Source of the DNA: Neocallimastix lanati (nom. inval.)
Lineage: Eukaryota > Neocallimastigomycota > Neocallimastigomycetes > Neocallimastigales > Neocallimastigaceae
Assembly (NCBI GenBank): GCA_016946835.1
Contig: JACVTC010000003.1
Span: 1,919,001 to 1,983,000, forward strand
Direction: 5' to 3'
DNA length: 64,000 nucleotides
Shown: piece after piece, positions 39,441 to 55,197 of the stretch
Numbering within the stretch: the stretch's first letter is position 1
Layout of the letters: every line of letters starts with the position of its first letter
Made by a program: the position numbers and the translations under genes
Notes under the pieces: model-generated
Databases searched by the model: none
What the model saw: the letters and a program-made list of their open reading frames with translations, nothing else
Told to the model about the DNA's origin: nothing

Positions 39441-42400
39441 AAAAATTTTTTTTTATGTTTCAATAAATATTATCTTATTAATTCAAATGGTACTAGAACC
39501 AATATTATAATTATTTTATTATTATATTGTATTTTGAAAGTTTAATTTTCAATATAAAAAAACAATCAATGTTTGTAATTTAATTTTCAATATATTTATT
39601 CTATATTAAAGATTAATTTTTTAAAAGTAATGCAACATAATAATAAAATAATTAAAGTAGAATAATAATGTTAATAACACTATTATAACTTAATAATTAT
39701 ATAATCTCTATGTATAATAGATTTAATAAATACTTAATAAATTTTTTCTTTTAAAACTATTGTTAAGTGACTTTTTTCATGCAATTTGTATAATAATATA
39801 TTGAAATATCAACAAATTGAAATTTAAGTATTTTTATAATCTATATTAAATTATTAATATATATGTATTAATTCTATTATATTAAAAATGTGGTTATAGA
39901 TTTAATATAATAATATTATTAAAATAAATTTTTATTAAATTAAAATTGATAAATATTTAATATTTATAAAACTTTATCAATTTTAAATATATATACATAT
40001 TTTGTTATAAATATATTTTTTTATCACTTAATCTATTATTCAATGAAATATAATATTATTTATTTACATCTATTATAATAATAATTTTTATAATGACTAT
40101 AAATAAGTCAAAAATGTTAGACGCTTATATTGAAAGCATATTTATATTAAAAGTTCTTATATTTATTTATTTTTATACCTTTATTTCCATATAAATGAAA
40201 TAAAATTTTAATATATTTAAATGTATTATGAATTTTATTTATTTATTTATACCTTTATTTCCATATAAATGAAATAAAATTTTAATATATTTAAATGTAT
40301 TATGAATTTTAATAGTAACAAATATGGTATTTTTTTTTTGAATAATTTTTTTGTTTCTCATAAATATAATATTAAATATAGTTTTTATTAATAAACTATA
40401 ATGGTTAAAATTGAAATATAAAAAAAAAATAAAATGTTAAATAAACATGAACATGCTAATATAATAATTAATATTATATTTTATATTATTCCTAATATAT
40501 GTACAATTTCATAATTTAATAAATTAGAAATGATGTGTCATAATATATTATACAGATTAGGAATAATTAATTATTACTATTTTTTGAGAGTAATTATAAA
40601 CGGTATATAAAATAAATAAGTAAATAAAATTATTAATAATAAATAAATAATTATAAATAATAATATAATAAATCAATATAAATAGACAAATAAATAAATA
40701 ATATGTAATATTAATAAAAAAATAAATATTAAAATATTGATATTAAATAAATGAATAAAAAGAATAAATATATAAATTATTATAATCAATATATATATTA
40801 ATAATTAATAAAATATTAATAAATAAGTATTTTTTATTATTATAATTTTATAATATAAATTAAATATAGACATTGTATATATTTAATTTGATTAAATAAT
40901 TCTTATTTATTAAATCAATATATAATAATTAGAAATATTAAAAAGTATATAAAGGCAAATTATTAAAAAAATTTGCGGCTCTTTTTTGGAATATTTTTAT
41001 AACTTATGACAATTTTAATATAAGAAATTATATCACATGATATATGCATAAAGTTTAAAAAAAAGAAAAAATGAGAATTTTCAAAAAAAAAAAAAATAAA
41101 AATAAAAATGATTCGAGAACATTAACATCATATTTATATTTAAATTTTTTATTTTTTTTAAAACCTATCAAACATAAATAAATTATAATATTTCATTGAA
41201 ATTACATATGTATTACTTTATAGCATTTGAATATATTCATTGAAAAGTACACAATTGAATTAGAATAAGAAAATTCTTAATAAACACATACACATAAAAT
41301 AAATTTGTATAATAGAAATAATTATAGCAATTATATATATTATATATCCACATTGTATATATAATATTTTTTTATGAGTTCTATTAATACAAAATATTTT
41401 ATTAATATATATATTATTTATTAGGAATATTTATTAATAATAACATATATATGAAATCTTCACAATTATGTCTTCGCGAATTTTTTGGATGGATAATTCT
41501 TTTTTTTTTTATTTAAATTATCATATATGGCTTTCACTAAGAATTAGTAATAATTTATAAAATAAACTTTTTAATGTAAAATGAATTGAAAATAATTTTA
41601 ATTATTAATAATATACTCATAAAATTATTTTATAAATTAACAATATTAATTTAAATTAAAATAGAAAAATGGGTTTATTTTTAATATAAATTAGGAAGGA
41701 ACAAATTATGTGAAAATTTGTATTAAAAATATTAAAAATATTAAAAATATATTTATTTAACCATTAACTAACTAAACCGATTAATAAATAAATAAATAAC
41801 TAATAAATAATAAATAAATATATAAATAAAAGTATAATAAAGAAAAATATTACAATTTTATATAAACATAAATTTTGTTAACTAATATTCAAAAAATAAT
41901 TGTATACAAAAAAAGTAGATAAATCTTTATTAATGAAATATTAATATTATATCAATAGATATAAAATTTTAAGTTAAAAAGAAAACTTATTAAAATTTTA
42001 TTATTTAAATGTTTTATTAATGTTATTTAAATGTTTTATTATTTAAATGCTTTATTTCGGAAATTAAACTATAAGTTTTCTTTTTAAAGTGTTGTATATA
42101 ATAATATTAAATTTAAATTTTATTAATAAAAGTACTTTCGAAGTGTAAAATAATACTTTGAAATTTCTATTTCTAAATAAATACTAATTAATAATTGTAA
42201 TATTTTTATAAACCATACATTTTAGAATAAATGTTAATATTACTTTAATAAAAGTAATATTAACATTTATTTTATTCGTTATTATTTAATAAAAAATATA
42301 GTTTAAATAACCTTAATACATAATTTTTATTAAATTAATTTACATATTTTTAATTAATTAAAATTAAATTTTTTAATAGAAATAAAAATATATAATACAG

Positions 42401-44104
42401 CTTAATTTATTCAGCCAATAATGTTTAAATATTTTAATACATTAGCATTCTATTAAATAATAAAAATTAAAAAATAATATATATTAGTAAAGAATAATAC
42501 TTAAGTATAATTTTCATCCGATTTATTTTGTATTATAAGAAAATTTAATATAAAATTAATATAAACTTAATATATTTAAAAACTTTAATTATTAGTAAAT
42601 ATTTTTATAATTAATTTTAATAATAAAATTATTTTTTTATGTGTAATATTTTAATTAGATTAAAAAAAAATTAATTAAAATAAATTGAATCTATTAAATT
42701 TTTATTTGATTATGAAATATTTATGATTGTGATTATACTAAAATTATTTATATCAATTTCTAATTATCTCTTATAATAATTATTTATTACATAATTAAAA
42801 ATATTATTTGTTTATTAATTTATTAATTATTAGAAGAAAGAGAGCAATCTTATTTATAATATTATGCTTTATTAATTAGATAAAAATATAAAATAAATAA
42901 ATAACTATAAATATTTGGAAAATTGCAGGTTCTATCCTGGAAAATAAAAAATGAAATAATGTAAAAAATAACTATTAAATTAAATTAAATATAGCATTAA
43001 ATCATTTTTTGGAATGTTGTATATTTTTTTTTTATTAAAACTTATATTAAAAAGTATATTATTTTTTATTAAAATTTATATTAAAAAGAAAGTTAAAATA
43101 AATATGATATATACTCAAAAAAAATATAAAATAAAAATAATTCATAATATAAAATAATAAAATAAAAATTAAAAGAAATTAAATAAAATAAAAAATAAAA
43201 AAGATAATAAAGCTAAAGCTTTATAAAAATTTTTTTATACTTTAAAAGGGAATAGATGGCTTTTGAATAAAAATTAAGAAAAGATATAAATATATAATAA
43301 ATAATAATTCATTGCTATTAAACCTAAATATCGATTTAATAAAAAAGAATATCATTTATTGTTTGTAGTTGAAAATATATATAATTTTAATTTTTTTTAC
43401 TTAAAAATATACTTACAAATGAATATTAATTATGGTGTGTATATTAATAATTTTTTTGTTTTTATTTATATTTATATTGGAAATATAAAAATGGAAATAT
43501 AAAATCCATTTTTATATATTTTTATTAATACCATTATTAATATTACTACATATTTTTGAAAAAAAAATTTTTTTTTTATTATTATCTTATTAAAATAATA
43601 TATTATATATATAATCTTAATTTAAACAAATGAAAAAAAAAATGAAAGATAAATAATTTAATTGCTAAAAAGATTCATTTTTTTAATATATTACATTATA
43701 GTATATATATATTAAAATTTTCGGTGGTTTTTTTTTTATTAGACAATATATATTATGTTTATATTACAAAACATTCAATTGTGTTAATGTACGTTCAAAA
43801 AAAAAACAAAGAACAAAAAAAAAATTATTTTTTATATTAATTTTTTTGATAAATGCTAAATTAATTAATTAATTAATTAATTTATTACATATTAACTTAA
43901 TTTATTAGTAATCTAATTTAATATTAATATAATTAAAGTTTATATTAAATAGAGTTTTAATAAATGTAACAATATAATATAGTATATTTTAATCTTATAT
44001 TAATTTTTTATATTTTCTATAATATTTTAATCGCGAATTATGAGTTTAATTATCATAATACTTTCAATATTTGTATATTATATATTTTTTATTTTACTAT
44101 ATTG

Positions 44105-44146
<42 letters not shown>

Positions 44147-44596
44147 TTTGTTTTTTTATAATATATATTTTTGATTTACGTTAATTGAAAATATAAGATT
44201 TTGTTAAAAATACTATACTATAAATTATTCATTTTTGAATAAAAATTATAAATCATAAAATATAGATAAAATTTTTAATTTTAAAATATTGAATTTTCAA
44301 AAAGATAATTAAATAATTAAAATATAGAAAATAGCAAATAATAATATATATATTTTTTTATTTTATTTTTATTTCTATTATTATTATTTTTTTATTTTCT
44401 TTTTTTTTTTTTTTTTTATTTTTTTTTAAAAAAAAAAATAAATCAATTAATTTTAAAAAAAAAATATTTATTTCTTTATAAAATAGATAAAAAAAAATTA
44501 TTATTAAATATTTTATTTTAAAAGTTTTTTTTTTTTTTTTTTTTTGATTTAAATTAATTTCTTTTAATATTTTTTTCTTTTAAAATATTTAAAAAG

Positions 44597-44647
<51 letters not shown>

Positions 44648-44763
44648 AAAAAAAAAACAAGTTTTTTTCTATTTTTTATATTCTACTTATATTTATATTA
44701 TAATTAATTATTATACATTTACTTTTTTATTTTTAAATAAATTAAATAAAGAAAAGTGAAATA
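39441..44763. other. AT-rich intergenic sequence, nothing recognised
   Basis: About 5.3 kb of A/T sequence. Long runs are T at 44109-44144 and A at about 44600-44657, just before the Asn/Met-rich gene. One tandem duplication is listed separately. No other gene or element is seen. Confidence 0.6.
40165..40312. repeat. Two tandem copies of a 74-bp unit
   Basis: The unit containing ACCTTTATTTCCATATAAAT recurs at a 74-bp spacing (40177 and 40251) with almost no change, so the duplication is recent. Confidence 0.85.
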
Positions 44764-47700
44764 ATGAATAGAAATTCTAAAAATAAGCAATTTAAAAATA
44801 ATTCAAATTATATTTCCTCTTCAAAAGCTGGAAATGCATATAATACAAATAATACAAATAATTCTAATAATATGAAAGTTGAAAATGCAAATGTAAGTTC
44901 GACCAATATAATTAATAATAAAGAAAATGATATATTTAATAATTTAAAGAAACCTTATTTACCTTCACCATCAACTGCATCACAGTATCATATAAAACAA
45001 GAAAATAATGAGCAATCAAGTAATTTTATCATATTTAAATAATAAAAAGATTTTTTTATATATTGTTTTTATTTCATATGTTGTTTATTTTGTAATATTT
45101 AAAATAATAATATTAATTTTAATTATTTAATTATTCTTTATTTTAACTTTTCTATAAAAGATCAAATAAGCAATTCTTCTTTAGTTTCACCTAAAGCTTC
45201 TCCAAGATTAAATAAGGAAATACAAGGTAACAGAAAAAGAAAGTTATTAAACGAATTGGGCTCAAATAAAAAAGTGAAAGAAGAACAAATAGAAAATATC
45301 AGTAATGAATCAAATACGATATATGAAAAAAGTTTAAAAAATGAAGGAGTTACAACGAATTTATCTTATCGGTTTACTCAATATCAAGCATCCAATGTTG
45401 AGACAAATGGCTCATCATCAAAGGTTACATTACAACAAATTAAAGAACAAAATAATGATTCTGAAGCAAATATTAATATGATTAAGAAGGGTCCAACTGA
45501 AATATTAGATAAGAATAGCAAAGTTGAAAAAAATTTAAAAGATTTTGATAAGAAAATATTGAATAATAATTTATTACAAAAATTTCATTATCCAATTAAG
45601 AAAAGTCAATTAATTGCTTATAGAAGAAATTCTCTTCCTCTTCCTTCACAAATTAAATATAAGTGTAAAAGTTCACAAAAATTAAACACATATATTAAAA
45701 ATAAAAATAGAGAATCCAATATGTCTAATTCTAATACTAATTCTAATACTAATTCTAATTCTAATTCTAATACTAATTCTAATGCTAATTCTAATGCTAA
45801 TTCTAATGCTAATTCAAATGTTGATAATATCAACTCTAATGAAATAGCTAAAAGTCATGTAATTAATAATTCTAATTCATCAAATACAAATGTATACCCA
45901 AATAATTTATCTACGTATCCCCCAATATTACGATTCCCAGTACAAACTCAAAATAAGAAGGTGGCTATTCCACGTAATCATTCTAATACTCATAGAGAGG
46001 CTACTAAAAAGTTATTCCTTTCTAAATCAAAATCTCATTCGTCTTCAGTATTAGCAAAAATATCAAATCCAAATCCTATGAATATGAAAATTCCAATTCA
46101 ACCTTTCATAAATCCCAAAATTCCAATATCTAATGTAAATAAAATGCCAATTCAACTTCCTACATTTAATGGAAAACTTAAGCAACCTGTAATCCCATTA
46201 AATAATATGAATATTGGTAATGGTATGAATAATATGCCAAATAATATGCCAAATAATATGCCAAACAATATGCCAAACAATATGCCAAATAATATGCCAA
46301 ATAATATGCCAAATAATATGCCAAATAATATGTCAAATAATATGTCAAATAATATACCTAATAATATACCTAATAATATGCCAAATAACATGCAAAATAA
46401 CATGCAAAATAATAAGCCAAACAATATGAATAATAATGTGAACATGAGCAATAATATGAACGTAAATAATAATAACATGAATAATATGAATAATAATAAT
46501 AATATGAACAATAATATGAACATGAATAATAATAATAATAATAATATGAACAATAATATCAACATGAATAATAATAATAATAATATGAACAATAATATGA
46601 ACATGAATAATAATAATAATATGAATAATATGAATAATAATAATAATAATATGAACAATAATATGAATATGAATAATATGAACATGAATAATAATATGAA
46701 CATGAATAATAATATGAACATGAATAATAATATGAACATGAATAATAATACGAGCATGAATAATAATATGAACATGAATAATAATATGAACATGAATAAT
46801 AATATGAACATGAATAATAATATGAACATGAATAATAATATGAACATGAATAATAATATGAATATAAATAAAAATATGAATATAAATAAAAATATGAATA
46901 TGAATAATATGAATAACAATAACAATAATAAAAATAATGCAAATAATATGAATAATAATAATAATATGAGTAATAATGATATTATTAATCAAAGAAAGTT
47001 ATCTGTAGGATCTAATAAAAAACAGGTAAATACTTCAATGCCTTCCAATTTCAATGATAATAGAATTCATGCGCCTGTATTCAATAACAATAATAACATT
47101 AATATTGATCGTCGTAATAGTGTAAATAGTAATGGCAGTAATAGAAACTCTGGAAATAATCAAATGAGTCCTTCATTTGAATTTAATAATATAAATAATA
47201 GTACTAATAATGTAAATAATAATATGAATGGTATAAATAATAATAATAGTAATAATAATAAAAACATTTCATCATCCTATTCTCAAGGTCAACAACAGCC
47301 ATTTATTAATAATAGTAATCAAAATCAGCAATTTAATTCAAAGAGAATAGTAAATAATAATAATAATAATTACAATTCCGGAACATTTAATAATAGTTTT
47401 AATAATAATATGAATAACAGTAATAATAACATGAATAATAGTAATAATAATAACAATATTAACAATAATAATATGGTTATGAATAATAATGGAAATAACA
47501 ATAATGAATTGAACGTTAATATGAATAATATGAATGATAATATTAATAATAATAATATGAATAGTAACATGAATGGTAATATGAATTATGGCATGAATAA
47601 TGGCATGAATAATAATATGAATAATAATATGAATAATAATATGAATAATGGTATAAATAATAATATGAATAATAACATGAATAATGGCATGAATAACAAT

Positions 47701-49602
47701 ATAAACAATGGAATGAATAACAACATGAATAATGGAATGAACAATAATATGAATAGAATGAATAATAATATTAATAATATGAATAATAATAACTTTAATC
47801 GTCAAAACCAAAGTAAAACTAATTTTAATAATAACATGAATCAAAGTAATAGCAACTATAATAACAATAATAATTTCAATAATAACAATAATAACTTTAA
47901 TAATAACAATAACTTTAATAATAACAACTTTAATAATAATAATTTTAATAACGGTAACAATAATATGAATAATACTATGAATATGAACATGAATAACGGA
48001 AATAATAGTTTTACCAATAATGGTTTTAATAATAATAATTTCAATAATAACATGAATAATAATATGAATAATAATATGAATAATAATATGAATAATAATA
48101 TGAATAATAATAATAATACTAAAATGAATAATAATAATGGATTCTTTAATAAACAAAATAATATGAATATGAACGATAATAATAATAGTATAAATATTAA
48201 TATGAATAATGGAAGTAACATCATGAATGGCAATATAAATAATATGAATGGAATGAATAATAATAATAACAATAATATAAATGGAATGAATAATAATAAT
48301 AGCAATAATATGAATGGAATGAATAATAATAACAATAATATGAATGGAATGAATAATAATAACAATAATATGAATGGAATGAATAATAATAACAATAATA
48401 TGAATGGAATGAATAATAATAACAATAATATGAATGGAATGAATAATAATAACAATAATATGAATGGAATGAATAATAATAATAACAATAATATAAATGG
48501 AATGAATAATAATAATAACAATAATATAAATGGAATGAATAATAATAACAATAACAATAATATGAGTGGAATGAATAATAATAATAACAATAATATGAAT
48601 GGAATGAATAACAATAGAATGAACAACATGAATAACATGAATAATATGAATATGCCTATGAATAACAACAAAAATGGTAATATGAGTATGAATAACAATA
48701 ACAACATGAATGGTATGAATAATAATACTATGAATAATAACCAAATGATGAATAGAAATGGTATGAATAATAATGCTATGAATAATAACCAAATGATGAA
48801 TAGAAATGGTATGAATAATAATGTCATAAATAATAACCAAATGATGAATAGAAATGGTATGAATAATAATAACATGAATAATAACCAAATGATGAATAGA
48901 AATGGTATGAATAATAATACCATGAATAATAACCAAATGATGAATAGAAATGGTATGAATAATAATATCATGAATAATAACCAAATCATAAATAGAAATG
49001 GTATGAATATGAATGGTAATAACTTTAATAATGGAATGATGAGCATGAATTCTAATAACAATATAAATGGAATAAATAATAATAATAATTATAATAATAG
49101 CAATAATAATAATGGAATGGCAAATAATATGAACATTATGAATGGAATAAATAACAATAATAATATGAATATGAATATGAACATGAACAACATGAATATG
49201 AATGTGAATAATAATAGTAATGGAATGAACAGAAATAATATGAATCGTAATAACAATATGCCAATGGATGGAATGAATAATAACAGTAGTATGAATGCCA
49301 TGAACAACATTAATATGAATGATATGAACAATAATATGAATAACATGAATGGAATGAATAACAACATAAATATGGGAGATATGAATAATAATATGAATAC
49401 TATGGGAAATATGAATAATAATATAAACAACATGAATTTTCGTAACAATAATATGATTAATAATAATAATGGCAATAACAGAAATATTCAAACACCTGTA
49501 TCTAATATGATTATGACTTCAATGCCATTACAAATTAATAATGGTAATACAAATATTAATCGTAATTCAGGCATGGGAAATGGTAAATATAATTTTATAT
49601 AA
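44764..49602 (+). CDS. Giant Asn/Met-rich low-complexity protein, probably nuclear, at least two exons
   Basis: Exon 1 (44764-45019) starts [10 protein letters not shown] and ends before a GTAATT donor. Exon 2 starts at 45161 after ATAAAAG, keeping the frame (EQS-N-QISNSS), and runs to TAA at 49600-49602. Total is about 1565 residues. The frame has no ATG at its point of entry into exon 2, which supports the splice. A short third exon (49702-49721, after a 119-nt intron from 49583) could replace the last residues by GELLMN. Residues about 60-130 contain IKQE and VKEE (SUMO-like) and [15 protein letters not shown], a bipartite nuclear-localisation-like signal. Most of the rest is repeats: [19 protein letters not shown], and six [16 protein letters not shown] units. 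No known domain is seen. It could be a transcription co-regulator with a prion-like body; this is inference from composition only. Confidence 0.85.
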
Positions 49603-49842
49603 ATATATGATAAATAAATGTATATAAATATTTATTTTTTATGTAATAATCTTATTAACAATAATTTCATTAATTATTAAATTTAATTTTATTAAAGGAA
49701 GGTGAACTGTTAATGAATTAAAAAAGAAAGCAAAATAATATATATATATATATATACAACATTGAATCAATTATTAATTTTATATCAAAAAATATATATA
49801 AAATTAATATTATTGTAAATAAATTGAACTAATTTTGAAATA

Positions 49843-49909
<67 letters not shown>

Positions 49910-50171
49910 ATTATTTAATTATAATAGAATTAATGATAATAAAATGTATAATAATATATTTTAGATATTGTTATACTTTAGATACATTTCATATAAAACA
50001 TCACCTTTTATTATTAAATTATTACTATTATTTTATATATTAATATCTTAGAAGCTCGAAATTATATATATATATATTTTATCTATATATATAGTAAATG
50101 AATTTTAGCATATAAATTTAAATGAATACAATGAAGAAAAAATTACTTTAAAGTTTAAATTTTTATAAAGT

Positions 50172-50415
50172 ATCACTTTATTGTATTCATTCTTTTTCTT
50201 TTTATAATAATAATAATAATTTATTGTATTCATTCATTTTCCTTTTATAATAATAATAATAATTTATTGTAATCATTCTTTTTCTTTTTCTTTTTATAAT
50301 AATAATAATAATTTATTGAAATCATTCTTTTTCTTTTTCTTTTTCTTTTTATAATAATAATAATAATAATTTATTGTAATCATTCTTTTTCTTTTTCTAT
50401 TTATAATAATAATAA
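50172..50415. repeat. Minisatellite of about 60-bp units with nested microsatellites
   Basis: Five units of the form (T)CATTC-TTTTTC(TTTTTC)n-TTTTATAA(TAA)n-TTTATTG. The CTTTTT and TAA sub-repeats vary in number between units. Confidence 0.85.
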
Positions 50416-50515
50416 TAATTTAAAATAATTTAAAAATAATAAATATATATTATCAATTCACATTTATCTAATAACTTATTATATATGTATTTTGTAATTT
50501 GTATACCTAATTCTT

Positions 50516-50549
<34 letters not shown>

Positions 50550-50629
50550 TTTTTGTTTTTATAATTATTTTATTATATATTGTTTTAATGTAACTTTCAC
50601 AATTTTTTTTTTTTTTTAACTTTACAATT

Positions 50630-50662
<33 letters not shown>

Positions 50663-51156
50663 TTAATTTTGTGTTAGGTAAATACTATAATACTATTTTA
50701 TATATTATCATATTATCATATTTTATTAAATCTTATTATTCAAAAAAATTTATAAATATACTTTTTAATTATATATTTTTATAAATCTATATATATAATT
50801 TTTAATTATCTATTTTATATATTTTTATATTTGTGATATTGACTTATTGTAATTATTATTATTTAATTAAATATATAGCAAAGTATCAAATAAGGTATTA
50901 TCATTTAAAACCAATTATTTCTACTAAGTAGTCTTATGTTTGGAAATCATTTATATTTTTAAATTTTTTTTTTCCATAATATTTATATTTATTATATAAA
51001 ATGAAAATTATATATTTTATGTATTTCATAAAATAATAAATAATGAAATGAAAATGTATATTATCTTCCAACTTTAGAAAAAAAAGAAAAAAATTAATAT
51101 TTGAAAACTAAATTTCAAATTTTATTATTATTATTACTATTATTTCTTTTATTTTA

Positions 51157-51208
<52 letters not shown>

Positions 51209-51507
51209 AGAAAAAATAAATATATTTAATTAAATAATAATAATTTCAAAAAATATATATATGATATAACGGACTGTTTATAAATTTTCTCTATCTATGA
51301 AAATTCTCCTTAAAAACATCCTTTTTTTTTATTATTAATATTATAATAATTATAATTATATTCCCCAATTTTTTTTTTTTTTTTTTTTAAAATTAAATCA
51401 AAAATATTGAAATATCAAATATAAATATGAAAATAAATTAATATTATAGATTAATTTATTTTTTATTACACCCAATTATTAGTTATTCCAATTATTTTTA
51501 AAAATTT

Positions 51508-51538
<31 letters not shown>

Positions 51539-52808
51539 TTGGATAATAAAAATTTTATCATTATCTTATTCATATTAATAACTAATAGCAATAAAAAGTT
51601 TATCATTTGGTATTAATATTATTAATATTACATGTAGTATTTCCTTTATTGTTATAAATAAAAAAAAAAGAAGTGAAATAACTAATTATTAGTAAAATAA
51701 CTAATTACATATATTTATTATTATTATTATTATTATTAAATATGAATAATTAATAAAAAATTAATTATAATTTTAAAATATAATGAAAAATAAAAGTTTA
51801 TGCCGACTATACTGTTGATGAAACTATTGATTTCTTAGTTAATAAACTAAATTTTATTACTTATATAGTTATAATTATACAAACTAAAATTTTTTATTAC
51901 TTATAAAACAAATCATAATCATAAATTTTCTAATAATTTCTTTTTCTTTTATACTCAAAAAAATTTTTTTTCTATTTTTATATTTTTATTGTTGTTGTTG
52001 TTTTTAATAAAGAAATGAACTTTTAAAAACTTGTTTTTAACTTAAAGTTTATAAAAATTTTATTATTAGTAATAATTAAATAATTAAATATATCAATGTA
52101 TATTAAAATATCGAAAATATATATTAATATTAATATTACACTAATATTATTATAAATTATTTAAGTTTATAATCCATTTGAACACATGAATTTGTATTCG
52201 TACTTCTATATAATAACAATATATTATTAATATATATTTTTATTAAATCTTAAGAATATTTACTTAGTTTAATGCATTATTTATTTATTTTAAAACAGCC
52301 ATATTTACGTAACTATATATATAATTCTATTCATATTAATATTCTATATTTATATTGAATATAATAAATGATGCTATAATGCAATATATAATTATATAAT
52401 ATCATTATATTTATTTATTATGATTAAATATTAAGCTCTTTTTACATAAATTTATTAAATAATCATAACAAATTTAAAATTGATATAAATTAAACAAAAC
52501 AAAAAAAAAAAAAAAAAAAAAAAAAAAAGGAATGGATAATTTATTAATTATAAATCAACCGAAATTATTTAAATACTTAAATCTGTATTTATAAAATAAT
52601 AATTACTGTTTGTAATTAAATAAATTCTTTTCAATTGCTATATATACATATATATATTGATTAAGCATTTAATAATATAAAAATATTTTATACTATTAAT
52701 GTAAATTTTTATTCTTAATTTCTTTTGAATTAACAAGTATAGCAATATTTTATAATAATAAATGATAGGCGTTGTTTATCATATTTAAATATACAAAGCC
52801 TTGATTTT

Positions 52809-53100
52809 TTTTTTTATTTATTTATTTCGTGTGTGTACCGCTTTTGGTTTTAGCCCTCTCCTTGGAGTAGTAGAAATATTGAGGTATTCAAAATACTTCC
52901 ATAAAGACAGATAATGGCCCTTCTGGATGGCCTTACTATGCGTTCAGAATTGATGCTTTGACTTGAACATTATTATTGAGAATTTTTCTAGTGCACTTTT
53001 TCTCGGAGTGCTTCTCAAGTTCCGTACTTCCCTTTGAATCAAGACTACTATAACCTAACCCATGGATATGTGTACTAGCTCCAACAAAGCCATAAAACTT
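52809..53100 (-). mobile_element. SINE-like element C (minus strand, A-rich tail)
   Basis: A GC-richer, non-coding stretch of about 270 bp. Read on the minus strand it carries AATAATGTTCAAG (52962-52974), then ACCAAAAGCGGTAC (52835-52850), and ends in an A-rich tail (52805-52828). The same two blocks, in the same order, occur in the island at 36414-36818. The rest of the alignment is weak, so the family assignment is tentative. Confidence 0.35.
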
Positions 53101-53517
53101 TATTTATTAGTAATTCATTTTATTATTTATATAACTAACAAAAATATAATATAAAATTGTTTTTTATTTTATTTTGTTATTTATATTTAATAATATATAT
53201 TAGAAAAAAAAATAATAATTAGAGAATTTCTAATGGATAAATATTATTAATTAAAAGTAGAAAAAGGTTTTCATTTCTATATGAAAATTTTATATTTATT
53301 TTAATGAATATTAAATTAAGAAAAGATTTTTAAGGAAAAATTTTTTCAAATCTTGGATTTTTTATTCTTTCTGTAAATTTTTTTCTATTAATAATCACTA
53401 TTAAAATTTTTATTCTTTTTTTTTCTTTTTTAATTTTTTTATTATTATATTTATGTTATTTTAATATATATATATTTTATTGTTTTGACTTTTATTATGT
53501 TTTTGAAGAAACTTAAC

Positions 53518-53558
<41 letters not shown>

Positions 53559-55163
53559 CAATAGATAACTTTAAATAAATCAATATTCATCAACAATAAA
53601 AAAATCAACTAATAAAACTTTATAATTTAAAGTTTATATTTATTTTTCTGTTATTTTTTTTTTTTTTTTTTTTTATTTTAAAATAAAAACATATTTAGAC
53701 AAAATTAAAAAATTAATTTATATACTAATATACCATTTGATTATGATTTAATAATAATAATATTATTATTAATCTATATGGACGTATTGTGAAAAATGTT
53801 GAAATAAATAAATAAATAAATAAATAATAAATAAATAAATTAATAATAAATAAATTAATAATAATAAAAATAAATAAATACTAAATAAATAATAAATAGG
53901 GAAATAATAAATAAATAAATAATAAATAAGTAAACAAATAAATATCTAATTAACTAACTAAATAATATTAATAAATAATATTAATAAATAAATAAATAAA
54001 TAGACAAATAAATAGATCATTAACTAAATAAATAAATTATATATGAAAAGCAAAAGCTTATAAAATTAAATATTAATTCGTAATCTTTTGATTAAAATAT
54101 GAAATCATTTTATATGTAAAGTTATATATATATTTTTTATTCTTAAAGAATTCTCATTAAAAATACTGAACTATAGCTATTTTATGGTAGATTATTGAAT
54201 TTGTAGATTATGTTCTTAAATAGAGTTTTTTTTTTATTTCTACAGAATAATCATGCCAAAAAAATTTTTTCTTTAATTTATTTTCTGCGTAAATAAAAAT
54301 TTTTAATTATAAATTATGTATATAATATATTGGAATGAACTATATATAATGATATATAATTTAAAAGTTATAATTTTTTATATATTTATTTTATATATTA
54401 TTAAAAATTACTATTTATTTATATGTTCATCTTATTTTTAATAGAATTAAATGTATACATTCTTATATACATTGATATGTAAAAAAATAAATATAAATAT
54501 ATAAATATATCTTTTTAATATATAAATATATTAAGATTCTTTTTTATATATATATTAAGTTTTTTTTTTAATATAAATATCACCTAAAAAGATAGTAAAT
54601 ATAAAACTTACCAATATATGAATTAATATATAATATATAATAGTAGATTAAAATAAACATTATCACAAATATATGATAAAGATATATTATCTATTAATAT
54701 AACAATAATATATATCACATATATATTAATGAATAAATGAATATATTAATAATTAAAATTGATATAAATCTATTCAATATTGTATTAATTTTACCACATT
54801 ATTGATACATATTATTTATAATATTTATAATCTAATCCTATTTAATTATTAAAAAAAAAAAATCATCATTTATTACATATATAATATATTTTATTTTTTT
54901 TCAATAACAAAATTTGTAGACTATCCATATAAAACTTTTAATATTTTATATATTGACTTTGTAATATTTTATGTAATTTATTTTTATTTTTATTTTTCAT
55001 TATTTTTTTATTTTATTTTATTTTATTTTATTTTTTTATTTTTTACTTATTAATTTTTATTTTTTTTTATTTTATAAAAGTAAATTTATAAAATAATAAA
55101 AATAAAATAAAAGAATTGTTATTTTATTATTTATGATATAAATCATTGAGAATAATAATATTT

Positions 55164-55197
<34 letters not shown>

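Noticed and set aside
46152-49491. Several long minus-strand frames (Leu/Phe/Ile/His-rich) opposite the Asn/Met-rich gene
   Set aside because: They are the complement of ATG/AAT repeat codons and show only the shadow of the repeat.
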